Shown here piece by piece: positions 17,353 through 24,546 of a stretch of 64,000 bases of DNA. Source of the DNA: CAVQGZ01 sp963712175 (GTDB lineage Bacteria > Actinomycetota > Actinomycetes > Jiangellales > Jiangellaceae). The stretch lies in assembly GCA_963712175.1 (NCBI GenBank), contig CAVQGZ010000009.1, forward strand, positions 112,829 through 176,828, written 5' to 3'. The notes beneath the pieces are model-generated. The model was given only the letters and a program-made list of their open reading frames with translations. It ran no database searches and had not been told where the DNA came from. Positions within the stretch are counted from its first letter, which is position 1. Each line of letters begins with the position of its first letter. A program made the translations under genes and the position numbers.

Positions 17353-18456
17353 TCAGCCGTGCACGCGGCTCACCCACGCCGCGGGGTCAGCGATCTCGGC
17401 CGGGCTGGGCAGCATCTCGGGTCCGCCCCAGACCGCGTTGAAGCCCTCGACGCCCACCGCGTCCTGAACGGCGCGCACGAACGCAGCACCCTCGCGGTAC
17501 TGACGCATCTTCGCGTCGAGGCCAAGCAGGCGCCGCAGTACCCGGCTGAGCCCGATGGCGTTCTCCCGACGGTTCGTGAATCGCGCACGAATGCTCGCCA
17601 CCGTCGGCACCACATCGGGACCGACGTCGTCCATCACGACGTCCGCGTGCCCTTCGAGCAGCGACATCACCGCTCCGAGGCGGTCGACGACCTCTCGCTG
17701 CTCCGGCGACTGGACGATGTCGAGCAGGGACGGGCCCTGCGCACCAGGGCGAGCGACGTCGACGACACCACGGGCCATCTCGACGACCCGACCGAGGAGC
17801 TCGCCCAGGTCGAGCGGGGTCGCCCCGATGACCTGGTCTATCTCGCCGCGCACGTGGTCGCGCATCCAGTCGACCGCCCCGAACTGCACGCGGTGGGTCT
17901 CCTCGTGCAGGCAGACCCACATGCGGAAGTCCTCCGGCATGACGCCCAGCTGGCGCTCCACCTCGACGATGTTGGGCGCCACGAGCAGCAGCCGGCCCTG
18001 CTCCAGGGGAGCGTGCTCGTTGGGCAGCAGGAAGGGGTCGTACTGGCCGAGCACCTTGCTGGCGAGGAATCCGAGCATGAGACCCAGCTCGACACCGGTC
18101 AGGCGCTTGCCGACCGGGTCGAAGAGGCTGGGCCCACCCTTCTTCTCGCGAAGCCGGCTCATCACCGGGGTGATCAGCACCTCGAACGCGTCGGCGTTGG
18201 CCTGCGCCCATCCACCTCGGTCGACGACGACGACCGGGGAGGTGTCCGGAGTCGCCTGCAGGCCGGTGTGGTCGGCGACGAATGCCTGGGCCCGTGATGC
18301 GTGCGAGCGCAGCTGCGTGACGACCTGCTCGGTCTCACCGGGGCTCAGCCGCGGGCCGGACCCGGCGACCCGTCTGGCAGTTCCCACCGCCAGGGTCCAG
18401 TCGACCATGTCCGGTGGCTCGCCACCGGGGTCCGGTCGCGGATCCCCATCGGTCAT
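17353..18456 (-). CDS. DUF2342 zinc-dependent metalloprotease-like protein (F420-associated family)
   Basis: A 367-residue member of the DUF2342 family, described as a zinc-dependent metalloprotease or as a coenzyme-F420-biosynthesis-associated protein. It has a zincin-type motif CLHEETHRVQFGAVDWMRDHV (H-E-x-x-H). Other family segments are LGFLASKVLGQYDPFLLP, LLLVAPNI, LLEGHADVVMDDVG and a C-terminal RRLLGLDAKMRQYREGAAFV. No substrate is known. It is upstream of tilS with an 11-base gap. The window also holds fbiC and fno, consistent with an F420-producing organism. The ATG at 18454-18456 was chosen because upstream residues lack homology. Confidence 0.88.
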   Translation of the reverse strand: MTDGDPRPDPGGEPPDMVDWTLAVGTARRVAGSGPRLSPGETEQVVTQLRSHASRAQAFVADHTGLQATPDTSPVVVVDRGGWAQANADAFEVLITPVMSRLREKKGGPSLFDPVGKRLTGVELGLMLGFLASKVLGQYDPFLLPNEHAPLEQGRLLLVAPNIVEVERQLGVMPEDFRMWVCLHEETHRVQFGAVDWMRDHVRGEIDQVIGATPLDLGELLGRVVEMARGVVDVARPGAQGPSLLDIVQSPEQREVVDRLGAVMSLLEGHADVVMDDVGPDVVPTVASIRARFTNRRENAIGLSRVLRRLLGLDAKMRQYREGAAFVRAVQDAVGVEGFNAVWGGPEMLPSPAEIADPAAWVSRVHG

Positions 18457-18538
18457 CACACCCCAACGGTACGTGTGATGGGCCAGACTGTGCGTCCGGG
18501 CGGTCGGCCGCCGGTGCCGACGACACGGAAGGGGAACC

Positions 18539-19054
18539 ATGGGCGACACGATGGAGTTCGACGTCACGATCGAGATCCCGGCGGGCAGCCGGAACAAGTA
18601 CGAGGTCGACCACGAGAGCAACCGCATCAAGCTCGACCGCCGGCTCTTCACCTCCACCCGCTACCCGCACGACTACGGCTTCATCGACGACACCCTGGGC
18701 GAGGACGAGGACCCTCTCGACGCTCTCGTGCTCCTGGACGAACCGACGTTCCCGGGGTGCCTGATCCGGTGCCGGGCCATCGGCATGTTCCGGATGAAGG
18801 ACGAGAAGGGCGGCGACGACAAGGTGCTGTGCGTGCCCGTCGACGACCCCCGCATGGAGGCGTTCCGCGACATCCACCACGTCCCCGACTTCGACCGGCT
18901 CGAGATCCAGCACTTCTTCGAGGTCTACAAGGAGCTCGAGCCGGGCAAGTCCGTCGAGGGCGCCATCTGGGTTGGGCGCTCGGCGGCCGAGGCGGAGATC
19001 CGCGCGTCGTTCGAGCGTGAGAAGGAGCGCTTGGCCTCAGGCGCAGACCACTAG
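18539..19054 (+). CDS. ppa: Inorganic pyrophosphatase
   Basis: Soluble family I pyrophosphatase that hydrolyses PPi to drive biosynthesis. The 171-residue sequence has EIPAGSRNKYEVDHESNRI, YPHDYGFIDDTLGEDEDPLDALVLLDEPTFPG, the metal-binding aspartates of DDKVLCVPVDDPR and HFFEVYKELEPGK. A purine-rich ribosome site lies just before the ATG; an in-frame ATG at codon 5 could also be used. It is transcribed divergently from DUF2342, with 82 bases between. Its stop shares bases (CTAG) with the stop of the convergent ABC permease gene. Confidence 0.96.
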   Translation: MGDTMEFDVTIEIPAGSRNKYEVDHESNRIKLDRRLFTSTRYPHDYGFIDDTLGEDEDPLDALVLLDEPTFPGCLIRCRAIGMFRMKDEKGGDDKVLCVPVDDPRMEAFRDIHHVPDFDRLEIQHFFEVYKELEPGKSVEGAIWVGRSAAEAEIRASFEREKERLASGADH

Positions 19055-20712
19055 CCCACCGCCACCCGCTCGGGCTCTGGGCTGCGCGTCGTCGTCGCGT
19101 CGGAGCTGAAGCGGGCCAGCACTACCAGCACTGCCGCCACCCCCCACGCGGCCACCACCGCAAGGTGGTCCCAGCCGAGCACCACGCCGGAGGCGTCCGC
19201 AGCCATGGCGTCGACGAAGGCGTTGACCGCGTGACGAAGCGGGAAGAACCAGCTGATCGCGTCGAGCCAGTCGGGGAAGTCCGCTCCGATGATGAAGATG
19301 TCGCTGAAGAACGACAGGGTGATGAGGCTGCCCAGGCTGACGGCGAGCACCGACTGCTCGCCGTGCACCACGGACACGATCGCCATGCCGAGTGCACTGA
19401 AGCTGATCGTCGAGACCAGCAGGACCACCAGCCCGCTCGGCCACGACGACGGGATCACGACTCCGTAGACGGGGACGGCGAGCGCGTAGGCCAGCAGCAT
19501 GACCAGGAGGGCCATGAGCACGGCGGCCACAGCGCGCCCCGCCAAGATCGCCCACGTCGGCAGGGGTGTGCCTGCCCACCGTTTGAGCACCCCCGCCTCG
19601 CGCGCCTCGGCGATGAACGACGGCATGTTCACGAGGGCGATGACGCCGGCTCCGTAGATGGTCATCGTGGCCGCCACGGTCTGGGCGATCTCCAGCCGCA
19701 GCTCCTCGTCACCACCGCTGAACACCGTCGGCAGCAGCATCACCAGGAACACCGGCATGGCGAGCCCGAACACCGGCGAGCTCCAGTCCCGCCACTGGGC
19801 CTGGTTGGCGTGCAGCACCTGGTCGCCGACCAGCGCGGGAGCGCTCGGACGCCCGTCCCGGCGCGGAACGCGGTCGCTCGCCCGGCCTTTCACGGCCTTC
19901 CCCGACCCCGAGCCTCCCGATCGAGCTCGGCCCGCCTTGCTGCCACGCTCGGTCGCCGACGTGGTGCGACGGATCCCCCACAGGAACAGCAGCACGCCCA
20001 CCAGCCCCCAGGCCGCAATCACCACGACGTGAGTGACGTCGAAGCCGGCGTCCACGAACGGGTTGAAGGCGTCACTGAGGGCGTACACGAGGTGCTTGAG
20101 CGGGAAGAACCAGCCGATCGCCTCCAGCCAGTCAGGCAGGTCGCCGGAGACGATGAACATGTCGGAGATGAAGGCCAGCGGGATCACGAAGCCGTTGGCC
20201 ATGGCCGTCGCCGCTTGCAGGGACGGGGCCAGGGCCGCCACGGCCAGTCCCAGCGTGCTGAACGACAGCATGGCCACGCCAAGGGTGAGCACGGCTCCCG
20301 GCATCTGCGACCAGATGATCTGCAGGTCGTAGAGCAAGAACCCGACGGTGACCAGCAGCACTACCGAGAGGGCGGCCAGCAGCGAGCCGGCCAGCACGCG
20401 CCCGGCGAGCATGACGACAGCAGGCAGCGGGCTCCCGGTGAACCGCTTGAGAACTCCGGAGAACCGGATCTGGGCGAATCCGATGCCCAGGAACGCGAAC
20501 GTCGACATCGCCACACCGAAGGACGCCATCGCCGGTGCCAGGAACTGGGCCATCCGGACTCCGGAGCGCTCGTCGAGCGTGGCGTTGCCGAAGACCGCGG
20601 CGAGCACGACGAAGAACCCGAGCGGGAACAGCAGCGCGAAGAACAGCGCCACCGGCGTGCGGGCCAGTCCCACCAGGTCGTGCCTGGTCTGACGGGCAAG
20701 CATCGCGCTCAC
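19051..20712 (-). CDS. ABC-2 type permease, two permease units fused in one chain
   Basis: A 553-residue membrane protein made of two ABC-2 permease halves in tandem. The first (about 1-255) runs from LARTPVALFFALLFPLGFFVVL to DLPDWLEAIGWFFPLKHLVYAL. A basic Ser/Gly/Arg linker follows (about 256-300). The second half repeats the pattern: WSSPVFGLAMPVFLVMLLPTVF, GVLKRWAGTPLP, and DFPDWLDAISWFFPLRHAVNAF. The two halves align along their length (GVLKRFTGSPLP versus GVLKRWAGTPLP), so this is an internal gene duplication giving a built-in dimer. With the ATPase next door it forms a daunorubicin-resistance-type exporter. The substrate is unknown. Confidence 0.88.
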   Translation of the reverse strand: MSAMLARQTRHDLVGLARTPVALFFALLFPLGFFVVLAAVFGNATLDERSGVRMAQFLAPAMASFGVAMSTFAFLGIGFAQIRFSGVLKRFTGSPLPAVVMLAGRVLAGSLLAALSVVLLVTVGFLLYDLQIIWSQMPGAVLTLGVAMLSFSTLGLAVAALAPSLQAATAMANGFVIPLAFISDMFIVSGDLPDWLEAIGWFFPLKHLVYALSDAFNPFVDAGFDVTHVVVIAAWGLVGVLLFLWGIRRTTSATERGSKAGRARSGGSGSGKAVKGRASDRVPRRDGRPSAPALVGDQVLHANQAQWRDWSSPVFGLAMPVFLVMLLPTVFSGGDEELRLEIAQTVAATMTIYGAGVIALVNMPSFIAEAREAGVLKRWAGTPLPTWAILAGRAVAAVLMALLVMLLAYALAVPVYGVVIPSSWPSGLVVLLVSTISFSALGMAIVSVVHGEQSVLAVSLGSLITLSFFSDIFIIGADFPDWLDAISWFFPLRHAVNAFVDAMAADASGVVLGWDHLAVVAAWGVAAVLVVLARFSSDATTTRSPEPERVAVG

Positions 20713-21641
20713 TGCTCGACCGATGCCTCGTGGCCGACGTCCGCCGCGGTGTCGGTCAGCCCGAGGTAGATGTCCTCGAGACTCGGCCGGGTCAGTCGAA
20801 GGTCTGCGAGCTCGACGTCATGGTCCAGGGCCCAACCCGCGAGGCCGTGGATGTCGGCCGTTGGCTGCTGCGAGCGGATCTCGACAGCCGAGCCGTCGAT
20901 GCGTATTCCGTCCCCCATCCGAGGCAGCTCGATCCCTTCAACGCCCTCGGGCATGCGGAAGGAGACGATCGTCTCGACCCCGGCATCGGCGGCGAGCTGG
21001 TCAGGAGTGCCCTCAGCGACAATCACACCGCGGTTCATCACGATGACGCGGTCGGCCAGGCTCTCCGCCTCGTCCATGTAGTGCGTGGTCAGCAGGATCG
21101 TGGCCCCGAGATCACGCAGCCGGTCGACGAGCACCCAGGCTCGCCGTCGGGCCGACGGGTCGAAGCCCGTGGTGGGCTCGTCCAGGAAGAGCACCTCGGG
21201 GTCGCCCACGATGCCCAGCGCGAGGTCGAGGCGCCGCCGCTGCCCGCCAGAGAGCGTCTTGACCCGCTCATCGGCCTTCTCGGCGAGGTCCACCATCTCG
21301 ATGACCTCGTCGGCGGCACGTGGGTGCGGGTAGAAGCCGGCCTGAAGCCGCACCAGCTCTCGGACTGTGAACTGCTCCTCGAAACCCGCCTCCTGCAAGA
21401 CGATGCCGATCCGCTCCCGAAACGATCGACCGCCGGTAGCCGGGTCGAAACCGAGCACGCTGACCTGCCCGGAGTCCCGGCGCCGGTAGCCCTCGACGAT
21501 CTCTACCGTCGTGGTCTTGCCGGCACCGTTCGGGCCGAGGATGGCAACGACCTCCTGCTCGGACGCCGACCAGCTGATGCCATCCACCGCGTGGAGCTCA
21601 CCGTATGCCTTGCGCAGGTCGTGTACCTCGATGACAGCCAT
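20709..21641 (-). CDS. ABC exporter ATPase (DrrA-like)
   Basis: A 310-residue ATPase for the fused permease: Walker A (GPNGAGKTTT), Q-loop (VLQEAGFEEQFTVRELV), signature (LSGGQRRRLDLALG), Walker B (PEVLFLDEPTTGFDP), H-loop (LTTHYMDEAE). The C-terminal 80 residues (DGIRIDGSAVEIRS through SLEDIYLGLT) are the usual DrrA-type extension. The stop overlaps the permease start by four bases (ATGA), so the two are coupled. Confidence 0.93.
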   Translation of the reverse strand: MAVIEVHDLRKAYGELHAVDGISWSASEQEVVAILGPNGAGKTTTVEIVEGYRRRDSGQVSVLGFDPATGGRSFRERIGIVLQEAGFEEQFTVRELVRLQAGFYPHPRAADEVIEMVDLAEKADERVKTLSGGQRRRLDLALGIVGDPEVLFLDEPTTGFDPSARRRAWVLVDRLRDLGATILLTTHYMDEAESLADRVIVMNRGVIVAEGTPDQLAADAGVETIVSFRMPEGVEGIELPRMGDGIRIDGSAVEIRSQQPTADIHGLAGWALDHDVELADLRLTRPSLEDIYLGLTDTAADVGHEASVEQ

Positions 21642-21687
21642 GGGGCCTGTCTAGTGCCTCGCCTGGCCTGGTGTCAGCGTCTGGAGG

Positions 21688-22227
21688 TCACGACTCGTGC
21701 TGGCGCTCGCGCTTCGGTGGGCGCGCCGTCCAGTCGTGGATGACCGACGTGCGCATCACGGTGTCCTGAAGCGATCGGTTCTCCTTGCTGATGATGACCC
21801 AGAACAGCCCGGGGAGGAAGCCGAGGCAGAAGGCGGCGCGGAGAGCCGCCCCCGGTAGCCGCATGACCTTGCCCTGGTAGTTGACGACACGGATCCCCAT
21901 GACCTGCGACCCGAACGTGCGCCCTGTGCTCACCCACGCGGTCAGGAAGTACAACCAGGCGATGACGGCCGAGATCGCCAGGGCGAGCGCGAACGGGAGG
22001 GGTGGGAGCGAGAAGTTCGTGGGCCTCACGACGAACAGGGCCATTGCCCACCCGGCATACCCGAGCCCCAGCAGTACGCCGACGACGGTGAAGTCGATCC
22101 CGGCGGCGACCGCCCTCGTCACGAACCCCGCGCGGTGGCCCTGAAAGCCGCGGGCCTCCTGCGGGACGGCAGCCGCCCACGACGGCAGCGAGCTGTCGTC
22201 GGACAGGCTGAAGTCGGGCTCGGTCAC
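21688..22227 (-). CDS. RDD family membrane protein
   Basis: A 179-residue protein with an RDD domain. The R-A-x-x-x-x-D pair is seen in TRAVAAGIDFTVVGVLLGLGYAG, then two more helices and the late FGSQVMGIRVVNYQGKVMRLPGAALRAAF segment. RDD proteins are linked to ion exchange or to no known role. The start overlaps the stop of the repeat protein gene by four bases, so both are co-translated. Confidence 0.85.
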   Translation of the reverse strand: MTEPDFSLSDDSSLPSWAAAVPQEARGFQGHRAGFVTRAVAAGIDFTVVGVLLGLGYAGWAMALFVVRPTNFSLPPLPFALALAISAVIAWLYFLTAWVSTGRTFGSQVMGIRVVNYQGKVMRLPGAALRAAFCLGFLPGLFWVIISKENRSLQDTVMRTSVIHDWTARPPKRERQHES

Positions 22228-23057
22228 GGCTGCTCCCCGTCGTGCGACTCACCCTCGAGCTCCGCGCCGGACTGCACTCCGCGTCGCCTGGCCCGCAGCA
22301 GGATCTTGTCCGCGAACCTCGAGATCGCCTCGTCGGCATCCACGCTGGCAAGCCTGGCCGACTGGACGGCCTCGGAGGCGACCGACCCCGTGGACTCCTG
22401 GATGATCTGGGGCAGGTCGATGTCGTCCATGACCGTCTGGGCCACTCCGGCGAGGTCGACCCGCTCCTGGACGAGCGCCGTCAGGTCGAGCGTGTCCAGG
22501 ACCGCGTACACGACGGCATTCAGGTCGACCCGGGACAGCACGATGTCGGTCAGGTCGAGCTCGTCGAGGGCCTCCACGACTACGCGGCCGAGGTCGACCT
22601 GATCGACGACGATCTCGGTGAGGTTCACCTCGACAAGCGCCGCCTCGATGACGGAACCGACGTCCAGCTCGTCGATCACCTGGTCGGCGACGGCGGACAG
22701 GTCGAGGTCGTCGAGGGCTTGGACAGCGATGGCGTCCAGGTCGAGACGGTCGATCACCGAGCGGACGAGGGGGGTGAGGTCAACCAGGGGGAGAACGATC
22801 TCGGCGGCGCCGGCAGCCAGCTCGGTGGTGGCCTCGACGGATCTGCGCACCAGCGAGCCGCGCTGCGACTGCCAGTCCCGTCCCCACTCCTCCAGCCTGC
22901 GAATCGGGCGCCAGCGGTACGGGACGAGCGGCGGGTCGACGGCAAGCCGCGCGACGGGGGACGCAAGGCGGGAGGCCGTGCGCGCCGACCGCCGGGCAAG
23001 GCGACCTGACGCCATGACGGCACCCATGGCCATCTCGGCGGTGGAGACGGGCTTCAC
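22224..23057 (-). CDS. Repeat protein with eleven VDL/LDL units, coupled to RDD gene
   Basis: A 277-residue protein of unknown function. An N-terminal basic region (RLARRSARTASRLASPVARL; PYRWRPIRRLEEWGRDWQ) precedes a stretch, about residues 90-235, of eleven tandem units of the form (V/L)D-L-x-x-(V/I)-(V/A). Unit lengths are 13,13,13,13,10,13,10,13,10,13 residues. This regular, hydrophobic/acidic spacing suggests a solenoid, but I know of no named fold for it. The C-terminus is charged (KILLRARRRGVQSGAELEGE). I used the GTG at 23055-23057; ATGs at codon 9 and codon 11 are alternatives. It is divergent from the lgt-like gene and overlaps the RDD gene. Confidence 0.75.
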   Translation of the reverse strand: MKPVSTAEMAMGAVMASGRLARRSARTASRLASPVARLAVDPPLVPYRWRPIRRLEEWGRDWQSQRGSLVRRSVEATTELAAGAAEIVLPLVDLTPLVRSVIDRLDLDAIAVQALDDLDLSAVADQVIDELDVGSVIEAALVEVNLTEIVVDQVDLGRVVVEALDELDLTDIVLSRVDLNAVVYAVLDTLDLTALVQERVDLAGVAQTVMDDIDLPQIIQESTGSVASEAVQSARLASVDADEAISRFADKILLRARRRGVQSGAELEGESHDGEQP

Positions 23058-23078
23058 GATCGTCGGCCGGTGACTACC

Positions 23079-23084
23079 TAGAGT
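23079..23084 (+). promoter_or_regulatory. Candidate -10 box for the lgt-like gene
   Basis: TAGAGT (TAnnnT type) ends 6 bases before the GTG at 23091. A transcript starting at or near the GTG would be leaderless, common in actinobacteria. No clear -35 is seen. Confidence 0.35.
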
Positions 23085-23090
23085 GGCCGG

Positions 23091-23909
23091 GTGAACGTCG
23101 TGACGGGCATCGGCTACGAGACCTTCCCCACCATCGAGGTCGGACCGCTCACCATCAGGGTCTTCGGCCTGATGGTCGCTCTCGGGATGGTCATCGGCAT
23201 CCTCGTCGCCGCTCGACGAAACGAGCGCTTCGGCGTCCCCCGCGGCGAGACCGAGCGAGTCGGCTTCTGGCTCGTCGTCGTCGGGCTGGTGGGCGCGCGG
23301 GTCGCCTGGGTTCTGACCAACCTCGAGCAGATCGAGTCGCCGATCGACGTCATCGCCGTGTGGGAGGGAGGCCTGCAGTTCACCGGTGGCTTCGTCGCGG
23401 CCGCGTTGCTGGCCCCGGTTCTCACCCGGTCCTGGCCCTCCGGACGCCGGTGGGTCTTTCTCGACGGCGCCGTCCTCGGCCTGGCCATCGGCCAGATGAT
23501 CGGTCGGATCGGGTGCTACGCCGTCGGAGAGCACCTGGGCGGACCGACCGGCTTCTTCCTCGGCGTCACGTACCGAGGCGGCGACACCATCGAGGGGCCG
23601 CTGCAGGTCGGGGTCACCTACCACAACACAGCTCTCTACGAGTTCCTCTGGCTGATACCGATCATCGCCGTCCTCGTCGTCCTCGATCGTCGCGGCGCCC
23701 GTTCGGGCATCATGACAGCCACGTTTGCCGTCATGTACGGAACGTCGAGGTTCCTCACCGACTTCTTCCGCGAGTACGACACGACGCTCGGTGGTCTCAC
23801 CGGAGCGCAGTACGCCAGCCTGCTGCTCGTCGCAGTCGGTGTCTGGCTGTTCGCGACGACGGCGCGCCGCCAGGACATCGCGCCGGCGACCGAGCCCGAG
23901 CAGGCCTGA
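23091..23909 (+). CDS. Prolipoprotein diacylglyceryl transferase homologue with altered catalytic positions
   Basis: A 272-residue, seven-helix protein of the Lgt fold. Recognisable are FPTIEVGPLTIRVFGLMVALG, VWEGGLQFTGGFVAA, GQMIGRIGCYAVGEHLGG, HNTALYEFLW and YGTSRFLTDFFREYD. Canonical Lgt has Tyr in the IRxYG segment, His in the F-H-G-G segment, and Asn in RIGNFIN; here these are Phe, Thr and Cys. The arginine of GRIG, the following Glu and the late Arg are kept. It may be a distinct Lgt-like subfamily acting on another lipid or acceptor. A canonical lgt is not in the window. GTG start at 23091. Confidence 0.8.
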   Translation: MNVVTGIGYETFPTIEVGPLTIRVFGLMVALGMVIGILVAARRNERFGVPRGETERVGFWLVVVGLVGARVAWVLTNLEQIESPIDVIAVWEGGLQFTGGFVAAALLAPVLTRSWPSGRRWVFLDGAVLGLAIGQMIGRIGCYAVGEHLGGPTGFFLGVTYRGGDTIEGPLQVGVTYHNTALYEFLWLIPIIAVLVVLDRRGARSGIMTATFAVMYGTSRFLTDFFREYDTTLGGLTGAQYASLLLVAVGVWLFATTARRQDIAPATEPEQA

Positions 23910-23913
23910 GCGC

Positions 23914-24489
23914 TCATCGCTCGGTCACACCCTTGCCAGGTGCGCACCCAGTGGGCTGGGAGTTGCCGCTGATGGCGAAGTCCTCGCAGGTGAGCAGCCG
24001 CGGGTGCTGGGTCCCCACGAGCCAGGCCAACGCCATCACCGTGACGACGACGCCGATGGCCATCCCCGCTTCGCGGCCCCGGAGCTCCGCCGCTCCGGGA
24101 AGAAGCAGCTGCACCATCAGCGCCGCCATGACCGGGAACCCAATCAGGCTGACCGCCACGCCCAGTGCGAAGACGAGATCGGCGAGCAGTCCCGACGAAC
24201 CGCTCGGCAGAAGCCACGTCAGCCCCAGCCACAGCGACGGCAGCAGCAACGTGAGCAGGGCGGGGTCTCGCCAGACTCGCCGGCGAAGGACGACGACCGA
24301 CGCGAGGTACATGGTCGTGGCGACCGCCCAGAGCACGTAGATCAGCTCGAAGAAGATCACGCCGTACACGCCGAGGGTGAAGGCGGGCCACCACCCGATC
24401 GCTGCGGCTGTCACGGTGGTCGCTGCCAGCCGCCGGGCGCGGGTGCTCAGACTCCACGTCGCCAGGGCGCTGCCCGGGGAGTCAGACAT
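23914..24489 (-). CDS. Small actinobacterial membrane protein with C-terminal Cys motif
   Basis: A 191-residue protein with five or six predicted transmembrane helices and a short exported-looking tail (CEDFAISGNSQPTGCAPG) with two cysteines. I recognise this kind of C-x-x-F-x-x-S-G-N tail from unnamed actinobacterial membrane proteins, but no function is known to me. The stop lies four bases from the stop of the convergent lgt-like gene. Confidence 0.7.
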   Translation of the reverse strand: MSDSPGSALATWSLSTRARRLAATTVTAAAIGWWPAFTLGVYGVIFFELIYVLWAVATTMYLASVVVLRRRVWRDPALLTLLLPSLWLGLTWLLPSGSSGLLADLVFALGVAVSLIGFPVMAALMVQLLLPGAAELRGREAGMAIGVVVTVMALAWLVGTQHPRLLTCEDFAISGNSQPTGCAPGKGVTER

Positions 24490-24546
24490 GCCGCGAGGCT
24501 AGCGGCCTGGCGCTAGCGTCGGACTGACCCCGCGGATCGAGGAGCC

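Noticed and set aside
19165..20769. Long plus-strand frame (534 codons) opposite the ABC permease
   Set aside because: It is antisense to a well-conserved membrane protein and its product is Arg/His/Glu-rich with no domain, the usual shadow frame in high-GC DNA.
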